From: Vibrio aestivus
Lineage (GTDB): Bacteria > Pseudomonadota > Gammaproteobacteria > Enterobacterales > Vibrionaceae
DNA: 64,000 nt
NCBI GenBank assembly: GCA_003263845.1
Contig: JYJN01000200.1
Span: 1-64,000, forward strand
Reading direction: 5' to 3'
Numbering within the stretch: the first letter of the stretch is position 1; each line of letters starts with the position of its first letter. Below, one piece after another: positions 1 to 13,395 of this stretch. The notes under the pieces were generated by a model. The model searched no databases, was not told the DNA's origin, and saw only the letters and a program-made list of their open reading frames with translations. Both the position numbers and the translations under genes were made by a program.

Positions 1-263
1 ACCCAAGTAACCTCAAGATGCGTGGTTCAGCGAGAATTGCCTAGTTTGCAAACGCGGCAACTATTCGACAATCTAGTGGTTCTAAATTGAGAATTGTTAA
101 CAAAGTGTGCGAGCTAGACAAGCTCGCCCTTCGGGAGCGTATCACGGTTCCAATTTCTACGTTAAATGACTTGGAAAGAACCCGTTATTCCGCTGCGTCA
201 TTTGCCTTGAACTTGAACCCGTGACCACGCTCTGAATCCTGCATCTTGAAGTCACTTGGGTAT
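1..263. mobile_element. MITE-like element bounded by inverted repeats (left end may lie outside the window)
   Basis: Bases 1-21 and 243-263 region form imperfect terminal inverted repeats: the left end reads ACCCAAGTAACCTCAAGATGC and the reverse complement of 241-261 differs from it at only two positions. The interior has no sizeable ORF but can fold, for example around a CCC-TTCG-GGG-like hairpin near 125-145 and an ATGAC/GTCAT pair near 164-199. Short non-coding DNA with matching ends is what a miniature inverted-repeat element looks like. I believe elements with these ends recur in Vibrio genomes, but that is recollection and cannot be tested here. The left boundary and any target-site duplication cannot be seen because the window starts at the repeat. 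Confidence 0.6.
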
Positions 264-311
264 AAGTTGTGTGTGTATGAAAAAATTAATAGAAAAACTG
301 CTAATTAATTG

Positions 312-340
312 TTGCAAATCCTAACCAGCTTAGTTAGTGT
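312..340 (+). promoter_or_regulatory. possible his operon promoter
   Basis: TTGCAA at 312-317 and TAGTGT at 335-340 are separated by 17 bases and lie about 40 bases before the leader peptide. The -10 hexamer is poor, so this is only a candidate. Confidence 0.3.
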
Positions 341-377
341 GGATACCAAGACAGCAAACAACCAAGAGCTGATAAGT

Positions 378-425
378 ATGCGCCAATTAGTAATGAATAT
401 TCATCACCATCATCACCCTATCTAG
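378..425 (+). CDS. hisL: his operon leader peptide
   Basis: A 15-codon ORF reads MRQLVMNIHHHHHPI and then stops. Five histidine codons in a row are the sensor of histidyl-tRNA supply in his attenuation: ribosome stalling here lets the downstream RNA fold into an antiterminator. The peptide is followed by alternative GGGAG/CTCCC pairings and a rho-independent terminator before hisG, which is the classical arrangement. A start at the internal ATG (393) is possible, but the first ATG suits a leader better. Confidence 0.92.
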   Translation: MRQLVMNIHHHHHPI

Positions 426-430
426 TCTTT

Positions 431-470
431 CGGGAGATACGCGTATACCCGGGAGGCAGGAAACTCCCGG
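431..470 (+). promoter_or_regulatory. his attenuator: competing leader hairpins
   Basis: CCGGGAG (449-455) pairs perfectly with CTCCCGG (464-470). CTCCCGG can also pair with CGGGAG at 431-436, and the downstream terminator is made of the same complementary segments (CTCGGGAG and CTCCCGAG). Mutually exclusive pairings directly after the His codons are what an attenuator needs. Which stem is the pause hairpin and which the antiterminator is inferred, not modelled. Confidence 0.8.
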
Positions 471-496
471 AGGTTAAATCATAAAATACAGATTTC

Positions 497-533
497 AAAC
501 CCTCGGGAGACCAAAGACTCCCGAGGGTTTTTC
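497..533 (+). terminator. his attenuator terminator
   Basis: A 13-base stem (497-509 with 518-530, AAACCCTCGGGAG against its complement) has an 8-base loop and runs into a T tract. It lies about 55 bases before hisG and after the His-rich leader. Confidence 0.9.
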
Positions 534-588
534 AGTTTTTAGCTTAACAAAATTTAATAAATTCAATATTTTGCACAGGGATACCGCA

Positions 589-1485
589 ATGCAGACACAG
601 CGCTTAAGAATCGCAATCCAGAAAAAAGGCCGCCTAAGTAAAGAATGCCAAGACTTGCTTAAAAAAATGCGGTGTTAAGTTTAATATTATGGGTGAGCGC
701 TTAGTGGTTCATTCATTAAATATGCCAATCGATCTTCTTTTGGTGCGCGACGATGACATACCAGGCTCATCATGGATGGTGTAGTGGACCTTGGTTTCAT
801 CGGTGAAAATGAGTTAGAAGAAGTTCGCCTTGATCGTAAAGCTTTAGGGGAACCAAACGAGTTTGTAAAACTACGTCGTTTAGATTTCGGTGGCTGCCGC
901 CTTTCAATCGCGATTGATAAAGATGAGGTTTACAACGGCCCTCAAGATCTTGCAGGTAAGCGTATCGCTACGACCTATCCTCAACTACTTAAAGCCTACA
1001 TGGACGAGCAAGGCATTAACTTCAGTACTTGTATGCTGACGGGTTCGGTAGAAGTTGCTCCTCGCGCTGGTCTATCCGATGCGATTGCTGACTTAGTCTC
1101 TACTGGCGCGACGCTTGAAGCGAACGGCCTAAAAGAAGCGGAAGTTATCTTTAAGTCAAAGGCAACCTTGATTCAGCGCACGGGTGAGTTTGATGCTGAC
1201 AAAGTGGCACTAATCGAAAAGCTACTGACGCGAATGCAAGGCGTTCAGCAAGCAAAAGAATCTAAGTACATCATGTTACACGCACCCGTTGCTCAACTAG
1301 AGCAAGTTAAAGCCCTTCTACCTGGTGCAGAAGACCCAACTGTTCTTCCACTTTCAATGGACACTGAGAAAGTCGCAATTCATTTAGTGAGCACAGAAAA
1401 CTTGTTCTGGGAAACGATGGAGCAACTTAAGGAGCTAGGCGCTAGCTCGATTCTTGTACTGCCTATTGAAAAAATGATGGGGTAA
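589..1485 (+). CDS. hisG: ATP phosphoribosyltransferase, two compensating indels
   Basis: First enzyme of histidine synthesis; it joins ATP and PRPP and is feedback-inhibited by histidine. The start at 589 gives [18 protein letters not shown], the normal N-terminus. A run of seven A at 661-667 is one base too long. One base, probably C, is missing near 766, in the codons for PGLIMDG. The two indels cancel, so 589 and the long downstream frame (from 772) are in phase and the total of about 298 residues fits the family's long form. Between the indels the third frame reads [33 protein letters not shown]-like sequence. The C-terminal ACT-like half ends [14 protein letters not shown]. Sequencing error is far more likely than inactivation, since the rest of the operon is intact or shows the same kind of error. 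Confidence 0.93.
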
Positions 1486-1491
1486 TTCGCC

Positions 1492-3842
<2,351 letters not shown>

Positions 3843-3898
3843 AGGAGCGCCGAGCGCTTTGCTATGGAAGACAAAATTATAAGTAAAAGGATGTTCTT

Positions 3899-4973
3899 GT
3901 GAGCAATCAGCAAAAAATCTTATTTATTGACCGTGATGGTACTTTGATTGTTGAGCCACCCGTTGATTTTCAAGTCGACCGACTCGACAAACTAAAACTG
4001 GAGCCTTTGGTCATTCCAAGTCTTTTGACGCTTCAAGACGCAGGTTATCGCCTAGTGATGGTGACAAACCAAGATGGCTTGGGTACAGACAGCTACCCAC
4101 AAACGGACTTCGATGCTCCACACAACATGATGATGGAAATTTTCGAGTCGCAGGGTGTTAAATTTGATGATGTCTTAATCTGCCCGCACTTCCCTGAAGA
4201 TAACTGCTCATGCCGTAAACCTAACTTAGGTTTGGTAAAAGGATACCTGCAAGACGGTAAAGTCGACTTTAAACAGTCTGTAGTAATTGGCGATCGTGAA
4301 ACCGATCTTCAGTTAGCGGAAAACATGGCGATTCGTGGTATCCAATACAACCCAGAGACTATGGGTTGGGCACAGATCGTGAAAGACCTGACGGTGAATG
4401 CTCGCACGGCGGAAGTGGTCCGAACAACCAAAGAAACGGACAATCAAGGTTGCGGTAAACCTTGACGAAACGGGTGGTAACTCGATTGACACGGGCATGG
4501 GCTTCTTTGATCACATGCTAGATCAGATTGCTACGCACGGCGGGTTCCAGTTGAAGCTGTCGGTGAAAGGCGACCTTCATATCGACGATCACCACACAGT
4601 GGAAGATACAGCTTTAGCACTTGGACAAGCACTAAAAGATGCCCTTGGCGACAAGCGTGGAATCGGCCGATTTGGCTTTAGTTTGCCGATGGATGAGTGT
4701 CTAGCTCAATGTGGTTTAGATCTTTCTGGTCGTCCTTACCTGAAGTTTGATGCTGAGTTTAGCCGCGAGCAAGTGGGTGATCTCTCGACGGAAATGGTGG
4801 TTCACTTCTTCCGCTCGCTAACCGATACGCTAGCTTGTACGCTTCACCTTTCTTCTACTGGCGACAACGATCACCACATCATTGAGAGCCTATTCAAGGC
4901 ATTTGGCCGCACCCTGCGTCAAGCGATCAAAGTTGAAGGTAATGAGCTGCCAAGTAGTAAAGGCGTTCTTTAA
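3899..4973 (+). CDS. hisB: bifunctional histidinol-phosphatase / imidazoleglycerol-phosphate dehydratase, one frameshift
   Basis: The GTG at 3899 gives [16 protein letters not shown], with the HAD-type DRDGT phosphatase motif; an AAAGGA ribosome site precedes it. The N-terminal phosphatase domain has a [14 protein letters not shown] zinc loop. The C-terminal dehydratase has [26 protein letters not shown], and [14 protein letters not shown]. The frame breaks at 4442-4443, where the codons for KETDIKVAV carry one extra A. Removing it joins the halves into a protein of about 357 residues, the length of bifunctional HisB. Splitting into two genes is unlikely, because the break falls in the linker rather than at a start site and has no ribosome site. 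Confidence 0.93.
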
Positions 4974-4986
4974 GGGAGAGTAACTA

Positions 4987-5617
4987 ATGTCGGATCAAAA
5001 AGTCGTCATTATTGATACGGGTTGTGCCAACGTTTCTTCGGTTAAGTTTGCTATTGAGCGACTCGGCTATCAGGTAACAATTTCGAAAGACCCTGAAGTC
5101 GTATTAGCAGCAGACAAACTGTTTCTACCGGGTGTAGGGACGGCAAGCGAGGCGATGAAAAACCTTGAAGAGCGAAATTTGATTGAGCTTGTTAAGCAGG
5201 TTGAAAAGCCGCTACTTGGTATTTGTTTGGGTATGCAACTTTTTAGGTAAGCTCTCACAAGAAAAAGGTCAGAAAGCAGACCAAATCGTTGAATGTTTAG
5301 GGCTTTGTGATGGTGAAGTTAAGCTTTTAGAGACAGGCGATTTGCCTCTGCCTCATATGGGGTGGAATACGGTTAAGTCGAGCCCTGAGCATCCTCTTTT
5401 TAAAGACATCGAAGAGGGTGAATATTTCTACTTTGTTCATAGCTTTGGTATGCCAGTTGGTGATTACACCATTGCACAATGTGAGTACGGGCAACCATTT
5501 ACTGCAGCTGTGCAAAGTGGCAACTATTACGGTGTTCAGTTCCACCCAGAACGCTCTTCAAAAGCCGGTTCCAAGCTCATTCAAAATTTCCTTGAGCTCT
5601 CGTTTACTCAAGAATAA
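4987..5617 (+). CDS. hisH: imidazole glycerol phosphate synthase glutaminase subunit, one frameshift
   Basis: Supplies ammonia from glutamine to HisF. The start at 4987 has a GGGAG ribosome site and gives [22 protein letters not shown]. The nucleophile motif reads [10 protein letters not shown], then the frame is lost at a T5 run (5240-5244) that is one base too long; the family reads GMQLLGKLS. The second part carries WNTV, FVHSFG and the catalytic [13 protein letters not shown]. Rejoined length is about 209 residues, slightly longer than E. coli HisH. It is followed by hisA after 12 bases. Confidence 0.93.
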
Positions 5618-7118
<1,501 letters not shown>

Positions 7119-7122
<4 letters not shown>

Positions 7123-7754
7123 GTTTTGCCACCGCAGAAGTAAACACTCTGATTGAGAAGATTAACTGGGAGAAGGTCGATGGCCTTGTCCCTGCAATCG
7201 TTCAAGATTTTCAATCAAGCCAAGTCTTGATGATGGGTTACATGAACCAAGACGCGCTGAAAAAAACGGCAGATACGGAGCAGGTGACGTTCTTCTCTCG
7301 AACTAAAGAGCGTCTTTGGACTAAGGGTGAAACATCAGGCAACGTGCTTCGTTTAGTGAATATGCAGTTGGACTGCGATAACGATACGTTGCTAGTAAAA
7401 GTGAATCCTATCGGCCCAACTTGCCACCTAGGTAATACCACGTGTTGGGATGTTGACCCACAGGAAGAGAGCCAAATGGTGTGGCTTCATCAACTTGAGC
7501 AGCTATTGGCTGCCCGTAAGGACGCCGACCCAGACTCTTCTTATACTGCCAGCTTATACTCCCGTGGCACCAAGCGTATTTCGCAGAAAGTGGGCGAAGA
7601 GGGCGTTGAAGTCGCGCTTGCGGCAACGTCGGGTGACAAGGCGGAGTTAGTGTGTGAATCGGCAGATTTGATTTACCACCTGTTGGTGCTCCTTCAAGAC
7701 CAAGGTTTATCGATGAACGACGTGGTGAATAAGCTCAAAGAGCGTCATAAATAA
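7119..7754 (+). CDS. hisI: bifunctional phosphoribosyl-AMP cyclohydrolase / phosphoribosyl-ATP pyrophosphatase
   Basis: Catalyses steps two and three of histidine synthesis. The N-terminal cyclohydrolase domain (about residues 1-115) has [30 protein letters not shown] and metal-ligand cysteines in DCDNDTL and [12 protein letters not shown]. The C-terminal MazG-like pyrophosphatase domain (about 120-211) has [22 protein letters not shown]. At 211 residues this is the fused HisIE form. It is the last gene of the operon, followed by a terminator at 7780-7819. Confidence 0.97.
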
Positions 7755-7779
7755 CCACTTAGATCAACAGATCGTATAC

Positions 7780-7819
7780 AAACGCTGTATTGAGCTTTAA
7801 GCTTGATGCAGCGTTTTTT
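7780..7819 (+). terminator. his operon terminator
   Basis: AAACGCTG (7780-7787) pairs with CAGCGTTT (7809-7816), the loop holds a further GAGCTT/AAGCTT pair, and a T tract ends the structure. It lies 25 bases after hisI. Confidence 0.85.
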
Positions 7820-7864
7820 GTTTTAGGAACTGGAAGTTGTCATGGTTGTAGAGTGGGTGAATCT

Positions 7865-8386
7865 GTGTCGATAATTTTAGGGATTGATCCCGGCTCGAGA
7901 GTGACTGGATATGGCGTTATAAAGCAACAGGGACGACATTTACACTACATGGGTAGTGGTTGTATTAGAATGTCAGAAGAAGCGCTTCCAGGACGTTTGA
8001 AGCAGATTTACGCCGGCGTGTCGGAGATCATTACTCAATTTCAGCCGGATGTGTTTGCTATTGAGCAAGTATTCATGGCAAAAAATGCAGACTCTGCGCT
8101 GAAACTCGGACAAGCGAGAGGTAGCGCCATTGTTGCTGCAGTGAATATGGATCTACCCGTTTATGAGTACGCTGCAAGATTGATTAAACAGGCAGTGGTT
8201 GGAACGGGCGGTGCTGATAAAGCACAAGTGCAGCATATGGTTCAACATATGCTTAAGTTACCTGCTAAGCCTCAAGCGGATGCGGCAGATGCTTTGGGCG
8301 TAGCGATTTGTCATGCCAACACAAATAAAACGTTGGTGGCGTTAGCGGGTAAAGCAACCAGTGCTAAAAAAGGTCGTTATCGATAA
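7865..8386 (+). CDS. ruvC: crossover junction endodeoxyribonuclease RuvC
   Basis: Dimeric Holliday-junction resolvase that works with RuvAB. The GTG at 7865 gives [19 protein letters not shown], the family's N-terminus with the first catalytic Asp; the frame is open further upstream but runs into the his terminator. Also visible are [22 protein letters not shown] (catalytic Glu) and [13 protein letters not shown] (catalytic Asp pair). Length is 173 residues, as in E. coli. The next gene is the reverse-strand yciN; ruvA and ruvB are not within the window, although ruvCAB is usually one cluster. Its last codons contain the terminator of yciN. Confidence 0.95.
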   Translation: MSIILGIDPGSRVTGYGVIKQQGRHLHYMGSGCIRMSEEALPGRLKQIYAGVSEIITQFQPDVFAIEQVFMAKNADSALKLGQARGSAIVAAVNMDLPVYEYAARLIKQAVVGTGGADKAQVQHMVQHMLKLPAKPQADAADALGVAICHANTNKTLVALAGKATSAKKGRYR

Positions 8387-8393
8387 CGACCTT
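8366..8393 (-). terminator. yciN terminator inside the 3' end of ruvC
   Basis: A perfect 24-base palindrome at 8370-8393 (half: AAGGTCGTTATC) contains the ruvC stop codon. Read on the minus strand it runs into TTTTT (8370-8366), so it is a good rho-independent terminator for yciN. Read on the plus strand there is no T tract. Confidence 0.75.
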
Positions 8394-8430
8394 CAATCAT
8401 CATTTGTGCTAGGTGATGAATGCCCTTGAA

Positions 8431-8682
8431 TTAGACGTTTTCTAAAGTGAACTCTTTAGAAAGGTGGTGTGCTAAGTATTTGAACATATTGAATACAGCC
8501 GTTGTATTTGGTGTAGGCAATCCATTGTCATCTAGAAAGTACTCACCTTTGAAAATTAACACGCCCTCTTTTTCTTCCACAGAGTCTGCACGCATTCCCT
8601 CTATATAGTCGTCATGTTCTTGAATTACCTGATTGGCAATTAACAACAGGTCGAAATTAGAGATGTTTTTTTTGCTACTCAT
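8431..8682 (-). CDS. yciN: DUF2498 family protein YciN
   Basis: An 83-residue soluble protein resembling E. coli YciN across its length, with the shared core GVLIFKGEYFLDDNGLPTPNTTAVFNMFKYLAHHLS (read here in parts). The biochemical role is unknown. It is divergent from topA, as in E. coli, which supports the assignment. The stop faces ruvC and the terminator overlaps the ruvC end. No membrane segment or signal peptide is seen. Confidence 0.88.
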   Translation of the reverse strand: MSSKKNISNFDLLLIANQVIQEHDDYIEGMRADSVEEKEGVLIFKGEYFLDDNGLPTPNTTAVFNMFKYLAHHLSKEFTLENV

Positions 8683-9014
8683 TGGGTATTCCTACTACAT
8701 TTGATTGGAAAAAGAGACGCTAGTGTAGTGCTGGCACTGGGTCATGCGCAAATCGTTTTTGTGACGGGCGGCATAAAAACACGCCACTGATTGGTCAGGC
8801 AAGGGTTTACGCGTCTAGTATGTGGCACTTTAATCGACAGTCCTCTCTAACACATTGAGAGGAGACTTTTCGATGAATTGTCGACCAATCAAAGTTTATT
8901 TTCAAAAAAGATATTGATCTTCTTGTATTCTCGCTCAATAGTAAAAAAAGAAGCAATATTTTAAGTATGTCATGCGATAAAATCGCAATGTGATTAAGGG
9001 CATTTGAGTCAATT
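8683..9014. promoter_or_regulatory. yciN-topA divergent intergenic region
   Basis: This 332-base gap has no convincing ORF but several inverted repeats. TGATTGGTC at 8788-8796 matches GACCAATCA at 8883-8891. TCGACA (8834) and TCCTCTC (8841-8847) match GAGAGGA (8857-8863) and TGTCGA further on. GCGAT-AAA-ATCGC lies about 40 bases before topA. It probably carries the topA promoters and a structured 5' leader; no promoter can be named with confidence. Confidence 0.45.
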
Positions 9015-11642
9015 ATGGGTAAATCACTCGTTATCGTGGAGTCACCAGCCAAGGCGAAAACTATTAATAAGTACCTTGGTAAAGACTTCATCGTAAAGTC
9101 TAGTGTTGGGCATGTCCGTGATCTTCCGACCGCAGGTCAAAGTACAGGCAAGAAAGCTGCTGCTGTCTCTACAAAAGGGTTAAGCGCAGAAGAAAAAGCA
9201 CGCATTAAGAAAGAGAAAGATCGTAAAGCGCTAATCAAAAAAATGGGTATTAACCCATACGATGATTGGGCTGCGAACTATCAAGTACTGCCAGGTAAAG
9301 AGAAGGTAGTCGCGGAGCTACAGAAACTTGCTGAAAACGCAGACAACGTTTATCTCGCAACCGATTTGGACCGTGAGGGAGAGGCTATCGCTTGGCACCT
9401 TCGCGAGATCATCGGTGGTGATGAAGAGCGATACAAACGAGTGGTTTTCAACGAAATCACCAAGAATGCAATCCAACAGGCTTTCCAAACTCCTGGTGAG
9501 TTGAATATGGATGGCGTGAATGCACAGCAAGCCCGCCGTTTCATGGACCGTGTAGTAGGTTTCATGGTTTCTCCACTCCTATGGAAGAAAGTCGCACGTG
9601 GTTTGTCTGCTGGCCGTGTTCAATCGGTTGCAGTTAAGTTATTGGTTGAGCGTGAGCGCGAAATCAAAGCATTCATTCCAGAAGAGTTTTGGGATATTCA
9701 CGCGGATACGGCGACGAATGACAAAACACCTTTCCGCTTACTTGTCGCTCAAAAAGACGGCGTTGCATTTAAGCCAACGAATGAAGATGAAGCCAAAGCG
9801 GCAACGTCTATACTTGAAAAAGCACGTTATGAAGTGTGTAAGCGCGAAGACCGTCCTACTTCAAGTAAGCCATCTGCACCTTACATCACCTCAACACTGC
9901 AACAGGCAGCAAGTACTCGCTTAGGTTACGGTGTTAAGAAGACGATGATGCTTGCTCAGCGATTGTATGAAGCAGGTTACATCACTTATATGCGTACCGA
10001 CTCAACCAACTTGAGCTCGGAAGCTGTGGAAGCTGCTCGCGGTTATATCCAATCTAATTTTGGCGACGCTTACCTGCCGGAAGCACCTAAAGTTTACGGT
10101 AGCAAAGAGGGCGCGCAAGAAGCGCACGAAGCGATTCGTCCATCAAGCGTTGACGTAACTGCCGACGACCTACAAGGAATGGAAGCAGACGCGCATAAGC
10201 TTTATGCACTGATTTGGAATCAGTTTGTGGCGTGTCAGATGACACCTGCAAAATATGATTCTACTACGGTAAGTGTTAAGGCGGCTGAGTACACACTAAA
10301 AGCCAAAGGTCGTATTCTTAAGTTTGATGGTTGGACACGTGTACAACGTCCAATGGGCAAAAACGAAGACCAAATTCTGCCAGCAGTTCAAATTGGTGAC
10401 ACGCTCACACTTGAAGCTCTGGACCCGAAACAGCACTTCACTAAGCCGCCAGCTCGCTTTACTGAAGCTGCGTTGGTTAAGGAACTTGAGAAACGTGGTA
10501 TTGGCCGTCCTTCAACGTACGCGTCGATCATTTCTACGATTCAAGACCGTGGCTATGTAAAAGTTGACCAGCGTCGTTTCTACGCCGAGAAAATGGGCGA
10601 GATCGTTACCGACCGATTAGATGGCAGCTTTGACGATCTGATGAACTACGACTTTACCGCGCGAATGGAAGAGAAACTCGACCAAGTAGCGGAAGGTGAA
10701 GCAAATTGGAAAGGCGTACTTAACAACTTCTTCGAGGACTTTACTCAAGACTTAGGCAAAGCTGAACTTGATGAAGGCGAAGGTGGTATGAAGCCTAACC
10801 ACATTGTTGAGACAAATATTGAATGTCCAACGTGTTCTCGACCTATGGGTATCCGTACCGCATCAACAGGTGTTTTCCTAGGATGTTCAGGTTACGCGCT
10901 TCCACCAAAAGAGCGTTGTAAGACAACGATTAACCTTGGTGACGAAGAAGGTATCATCAATGTTCTAGAAGAGGACGTTGAAACCGCAGCATTACGTGCC
11001 AAAAAGCGTTGCCCTATTTGTGAAACGGCGATGGACGCTTACCTTATTGATGATAAGCGTAAGCTACACGTTTGTGGTAACAACCCTAACTGTGAAGGTT
11101 ACATCGTTGAACACGGTGAGTACAAAGTAAAAGGTTACGATGGCCCAGTTGTTGAGTGTGACAAGTGTGGCTCTGACATGGTTCTGAAGAACGGCCGCTT
11201 TGGTAAATACATGGACTGTACTAGCGACGATTGTAAGAACACGCGTAAGATCCTGAAGAACGGTGAAGTTGCGCCACCAAAAGAAGACCCAGTGCATTTC
11301 CCTGAGCTTCCTTGTGAGAACTCAGATGCCTACTTTGTATTGCGTGATGGTGCGTCTGGTCTGTTTATGGCAGCGAGTAACTTCCCTAAATCTCGTGAGA
11401 CACGAGCGCCATTAGTGGAAGAGTTGGTTCGCTTTAAAGAACGAATCTCACCTAAGTTCCAATATTTAACGTCGGCGCCAACGGAAGATCCAGATGGACG
11501 CCCAACTGTAGTTCGCTTTAGCCGTAAGACTAAAGAAAACTATGTACGTTCTGAAGTCGATGGTAAACCATCGGGTTGGACGGCTTTGTATATCGACGGG
11601 AAATGGGAAATTACGGACAAACGTAAAAAACCTACAAAGTAA
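9015..11642 (+). CDS. topA: DNA topoisomerase I
   Basis: Type IA topoisomerase that relaxes negative supercoils. The 875 residues match the long enterobacterial form. The N-terminal TOPRIM domain starts [22 protein letters not shown] and has [15 protein letters not shown]. The active site is [13 protein letters not shown] with the catalytic Tyr, followed by HEAIRPS and [13 protein letters not shown]. The C-terminal part holds several Cys4 zinc-binding modules ([27 protein letters not shown] each paired with a later Cys pair) and a C-terminal ribbon domain. The start at 9015 gives the canonical N-terminus. A strong terminator follows at 11652. Confidence 0.98.
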   Translation: MGKSLVIVESPAKAKTINKYLGKDFIVKSSVGHVRDLPTAGQSTGKKAAAVSTKGLSAEEKARIKKEKDRKALIKKMGINPYDDWAANYQVLPGKEKVVAELQKLAENADNVYLATDLDREGEAIAWHLREIIGGDEERYKRVVFNEITKNAIQQAFQTPGELNMDGVNAQQARRFMDRVVGFMVSPLLWKKVARGLSAGRVQSVAVKLLVEREREIKAFIPEEFWDIHADTATNDKTPFRLLVAQKDGVAFKPTNEDEAKAATSILEKARYEVCKREDRPTSSKPSAPYITSTLQQAASTRLGYGVKKTMMLAQRLYEAGYITYMRTDSTNLSSEAVEAARGYIQSNFGDAYLPEAPKVYGSKEGAQEAHEAIRPSSVDVTADDLQGMEADAHKLYALIWNQFVACQMTPAKYDSTTVSVKAAEYTLKAKGRILKFDGWTRVQRPMGKNEDQILPAVQIGDTLTLEALDPKQHFTKPPARFTEAALVKELEKRGIGRPSTYASIISTIQDRGYVKVDQRRFYAEKMGEIVTDRLDGSFDDLMNYDFTARMEEKLDQVAEGEANWKGVLNNFFEDFTQDLGKAELDEGEGGMKPNHIVETNIECPTCSRPMGIRTASTGVFLGCSGYALPPKERCKTTINLGDEEGIINVLEEDVETAALRAKKRCPICETAMDAYLIDDKRKLHVCGNNPNCEGYIVEHGEYKVKGYDGPVVECDKCGSDMVLKNGRFGKYMDCTSDDCKNTRKILKNGEVAPPKEDPVHFPELPCENSDAYFVLRDGASGLFMAASNFPKSRETRAPLVEELVRFKERISPKFQYLTSAPTEDPDGRPTVVRFSRKTKENYVRSEVDGKPSGWTALYIDGKWEITDKRKKPTK

Positions 11643-11651
11643 ACGGGTTAA

Positions 11652-11685
11652 AAAGCCACTCATTGATTGAGTGGCTTTTTTTTTG
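11652..11685 (+). terminator. topA terminator
   Basis: AAAGCCACTCA (11652-11662) pairs perfectly with TGAGTGGCTTT (11668-11678) and is followed by a T tract, ten bases after the topA stop. Confidence 0.92.
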
Positions 11686-11689
11686 TCTT

Positions 11690-12177
11690 TGACGATGTTA
11701 AGCACTTAGCGGTGCGTTAAGTTTTCTTCAAAGATATACAACTATTGATATGACTTGAGATGAGTAGCAGTTTGGGCTGTAATCGAACTGACATCAAATC
11801 TTGATATTAATTACTCAAGTCAATGAACATAAGCGGTTTGATATTACGAGCGACGTCATGATCTTGTGTTAATGATGTTAAGGTGATGTGTCTTTATCGG
11901 TTTATAGTGTGAGCTACTTCAGGGCTGAAGAAACTAATTCAGCCGTTGCGCAAGGTATAGCGTTTTAAGGTTTGTAATTCTCGTTATTTTCCGTAGCTTA
12001 TAATAAACATATTGCTTATTTCTTTGGATAAAATGCTGCAAAGTTGTAAGCACTCGTACCCATAAGGATATATGGGATGGGGTTAATGTCAGTACCAAAA
12101 TTCTTGTTTTGGAATAAAAGAGTAGCTCCCCCAAGAGATGACTACTCGAGAAATATAAAAATGATATGGAGAAAAAA
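11690..12177. other. topA-glgC intergenic region
   Basis: A stretch of about 490 bases with no ORF I can support. It contains a 9-base inverted repeat, TGACTTGAG (11751-11759) and CTCAAGTCA (11814-11822), 54 bases apart. It must contain the glgC promoter, but I see no clear CRP, MalT or sigma-70 site. Confidence 0.4.
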
Positions 12178-13395
12178 ATGGCTGGTGTACTAGGAATGAT
12201 TCTTGCCGGTGGCGAGGGCTCGCGTTTAAGACCATTGACAGAGTCAAGAAGTAAACCTTCAGTTCCTTTTGGAGGCAGTTATCGCCTCATTGATTTCGCT
12301 TTAAACAACTTCGTTAATGCTGATTTAATGCGAGTATACGTGTTAACTCAGTTCAAATCTCAGTCGCTATTCCACCATATGAAAAAAGGTTGGAACATCA
12401 GCGGCATTACAGACCGATTCATTGACCCAATTCCTGCTCAAATGCGCACAGGTAAACGTTGGTACGAAGGCACAGCTGATGCAATCTACCAAAACTTACG
12501 TTTCATGCAGCTCGCTGAACCTGAGCAAGTTTGTATTTTTGGTTCTGACCACATTTACAAAATGGATATCAAGCAGATGCTCGACTTCCATAAAGAGAAG
12601 GAAGCAGCGCTAACGGTATCTGCATTGAAAATGCCTCTAGCGGAAGCCTCTCAATTTGGTGTAATTGAGGTCGATAAAGATGGTCGAATGATCGGTTTTG
12701 CTGAGAAACCAGAAAATCCGAAGTCTATTCCAGGTGATCCAGAGCACGCACTTGTGTCGATGGGCAACTACGTATTCGAAGCAGATACACTATTTGCTGA
12801 ACTTATTGAAGACGCCGACCGTGAAGGTTCATCGCATGACTTCGGTAAAGATATCATTCCAAACATGTACCCACGCGGTGATGTGTTTGTGTACGACTTC
12901 TCCACCAACCATATTACGGGTGAGAAAGAAGAGGTTTACTGGCGCGATGTAGGTACTATAGATGCTTACTGGCAAGCGCATATGGACCTACTAGAGAAAG
13001 ATGCACCGTTCTCGCTATACAACCGTAAATGGCCGCTGCATACCTACTACCCGCCACTCCCACCTGCGACATTCACCGATTCTGATAATGGCCGTGTGCA
13101 GATTATCGATAGCTTGGTATGTAACGGTAGTTACGTTCGAGGCTCACGTATCGAAAAGAGTGTATTGGGCTTCCGCAGCAACATCGCATCTACATGTGAC
13201 ATCAGCGAGAGTATCCTACTTGGTGACGTGAAGATCGGCGAAGGGTGTGTTCTGCGCCGTGTGATTATCGATAAAGACGCAGACATCGCACCGGGTACTC
13301 AAATTGGTATTAATCTTCAAGAAGACAAGAAGCACTTCCACGTCTCAGAAGATGGCATTGTAGTCATTCCAAAAGGAGCAAGAGTTGGCTACTAA
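12178..13395 (+). CDS. glgC: glucose-1-phosphate adenylyltransferase
   Basis: Makes ADP-glucose, the committed step of glycogen synthesis. The ATG at 12178 is chosen over the in-frame ATG at 12168 because the intervening GGAG is a ribosome site seven bases upstream. The protein (405 residues) begins MAGVLGMILAGGEGSRLRPL, the nucleotide-binding loop, then SKPSVPFGGSYRLIDF, WYEGTADAI, FGSDHIYKMD and the glucose-1-phosphate region AEKP with SMGNY. The C-terminal left-handed beta-helix contains SVLGFRSNI and LLGDVKIGEGC. It overlaps glgA by 11 bases. No glgB or glgX is in the window. Confidence 0.96.
   Translation: MAGVLGMILAGGEGSRLRPLTESRSKPSVPFGGSYRLIDFALNNFVNADLMRVYVLTQFKSQSLFHHMKKGWNISGITDRFIDPIPAQMRTGKRWYEGTADAIYQNLRFMQLAEPEQVCIFGSDHIYKMDIKQMLDFHKEKEAALTVSALKMPLAEASQFGVIEVDKDGRMIGFAEKPENPKSIPGDPEHALVSMGNYVFEADTLFAELIEDADREGSSHDFGKDIIPNMYPRGDVFVYDFSTNHITGEKEEVYWRDVGTIDAYWQAHMDLLEKDAPFSLYNRKWPLHTYYPPLPPATFTDSDNGRVQIIDSLVCNGSYVRGSRIEKSVLGFRSNIASTCDISESILLGDVKIGEGCVLRRVIIDKDADIAPGTQIGINLQEDKKHFHVSEDGIVVIPKGARVGY

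Noticed and set aside
399-416. Polyhistidine stretch as a tag or vector remnant
   Set aside because: It is the natural leader peptide of the his operon, followed by an attenuator.
661-667. Programmed frameshifting at the A7 run in hisG
   Set aside because: A second indel about 100 bases later cancels the first and the intervening frame is normal HisG, which fits sequence error, not recoding.
12066-12085. A MalT box (GGGATGGGG) upstream of glgC
   Set aside because: It differs from the consensus, is single, and there is no maltose gene nearby.
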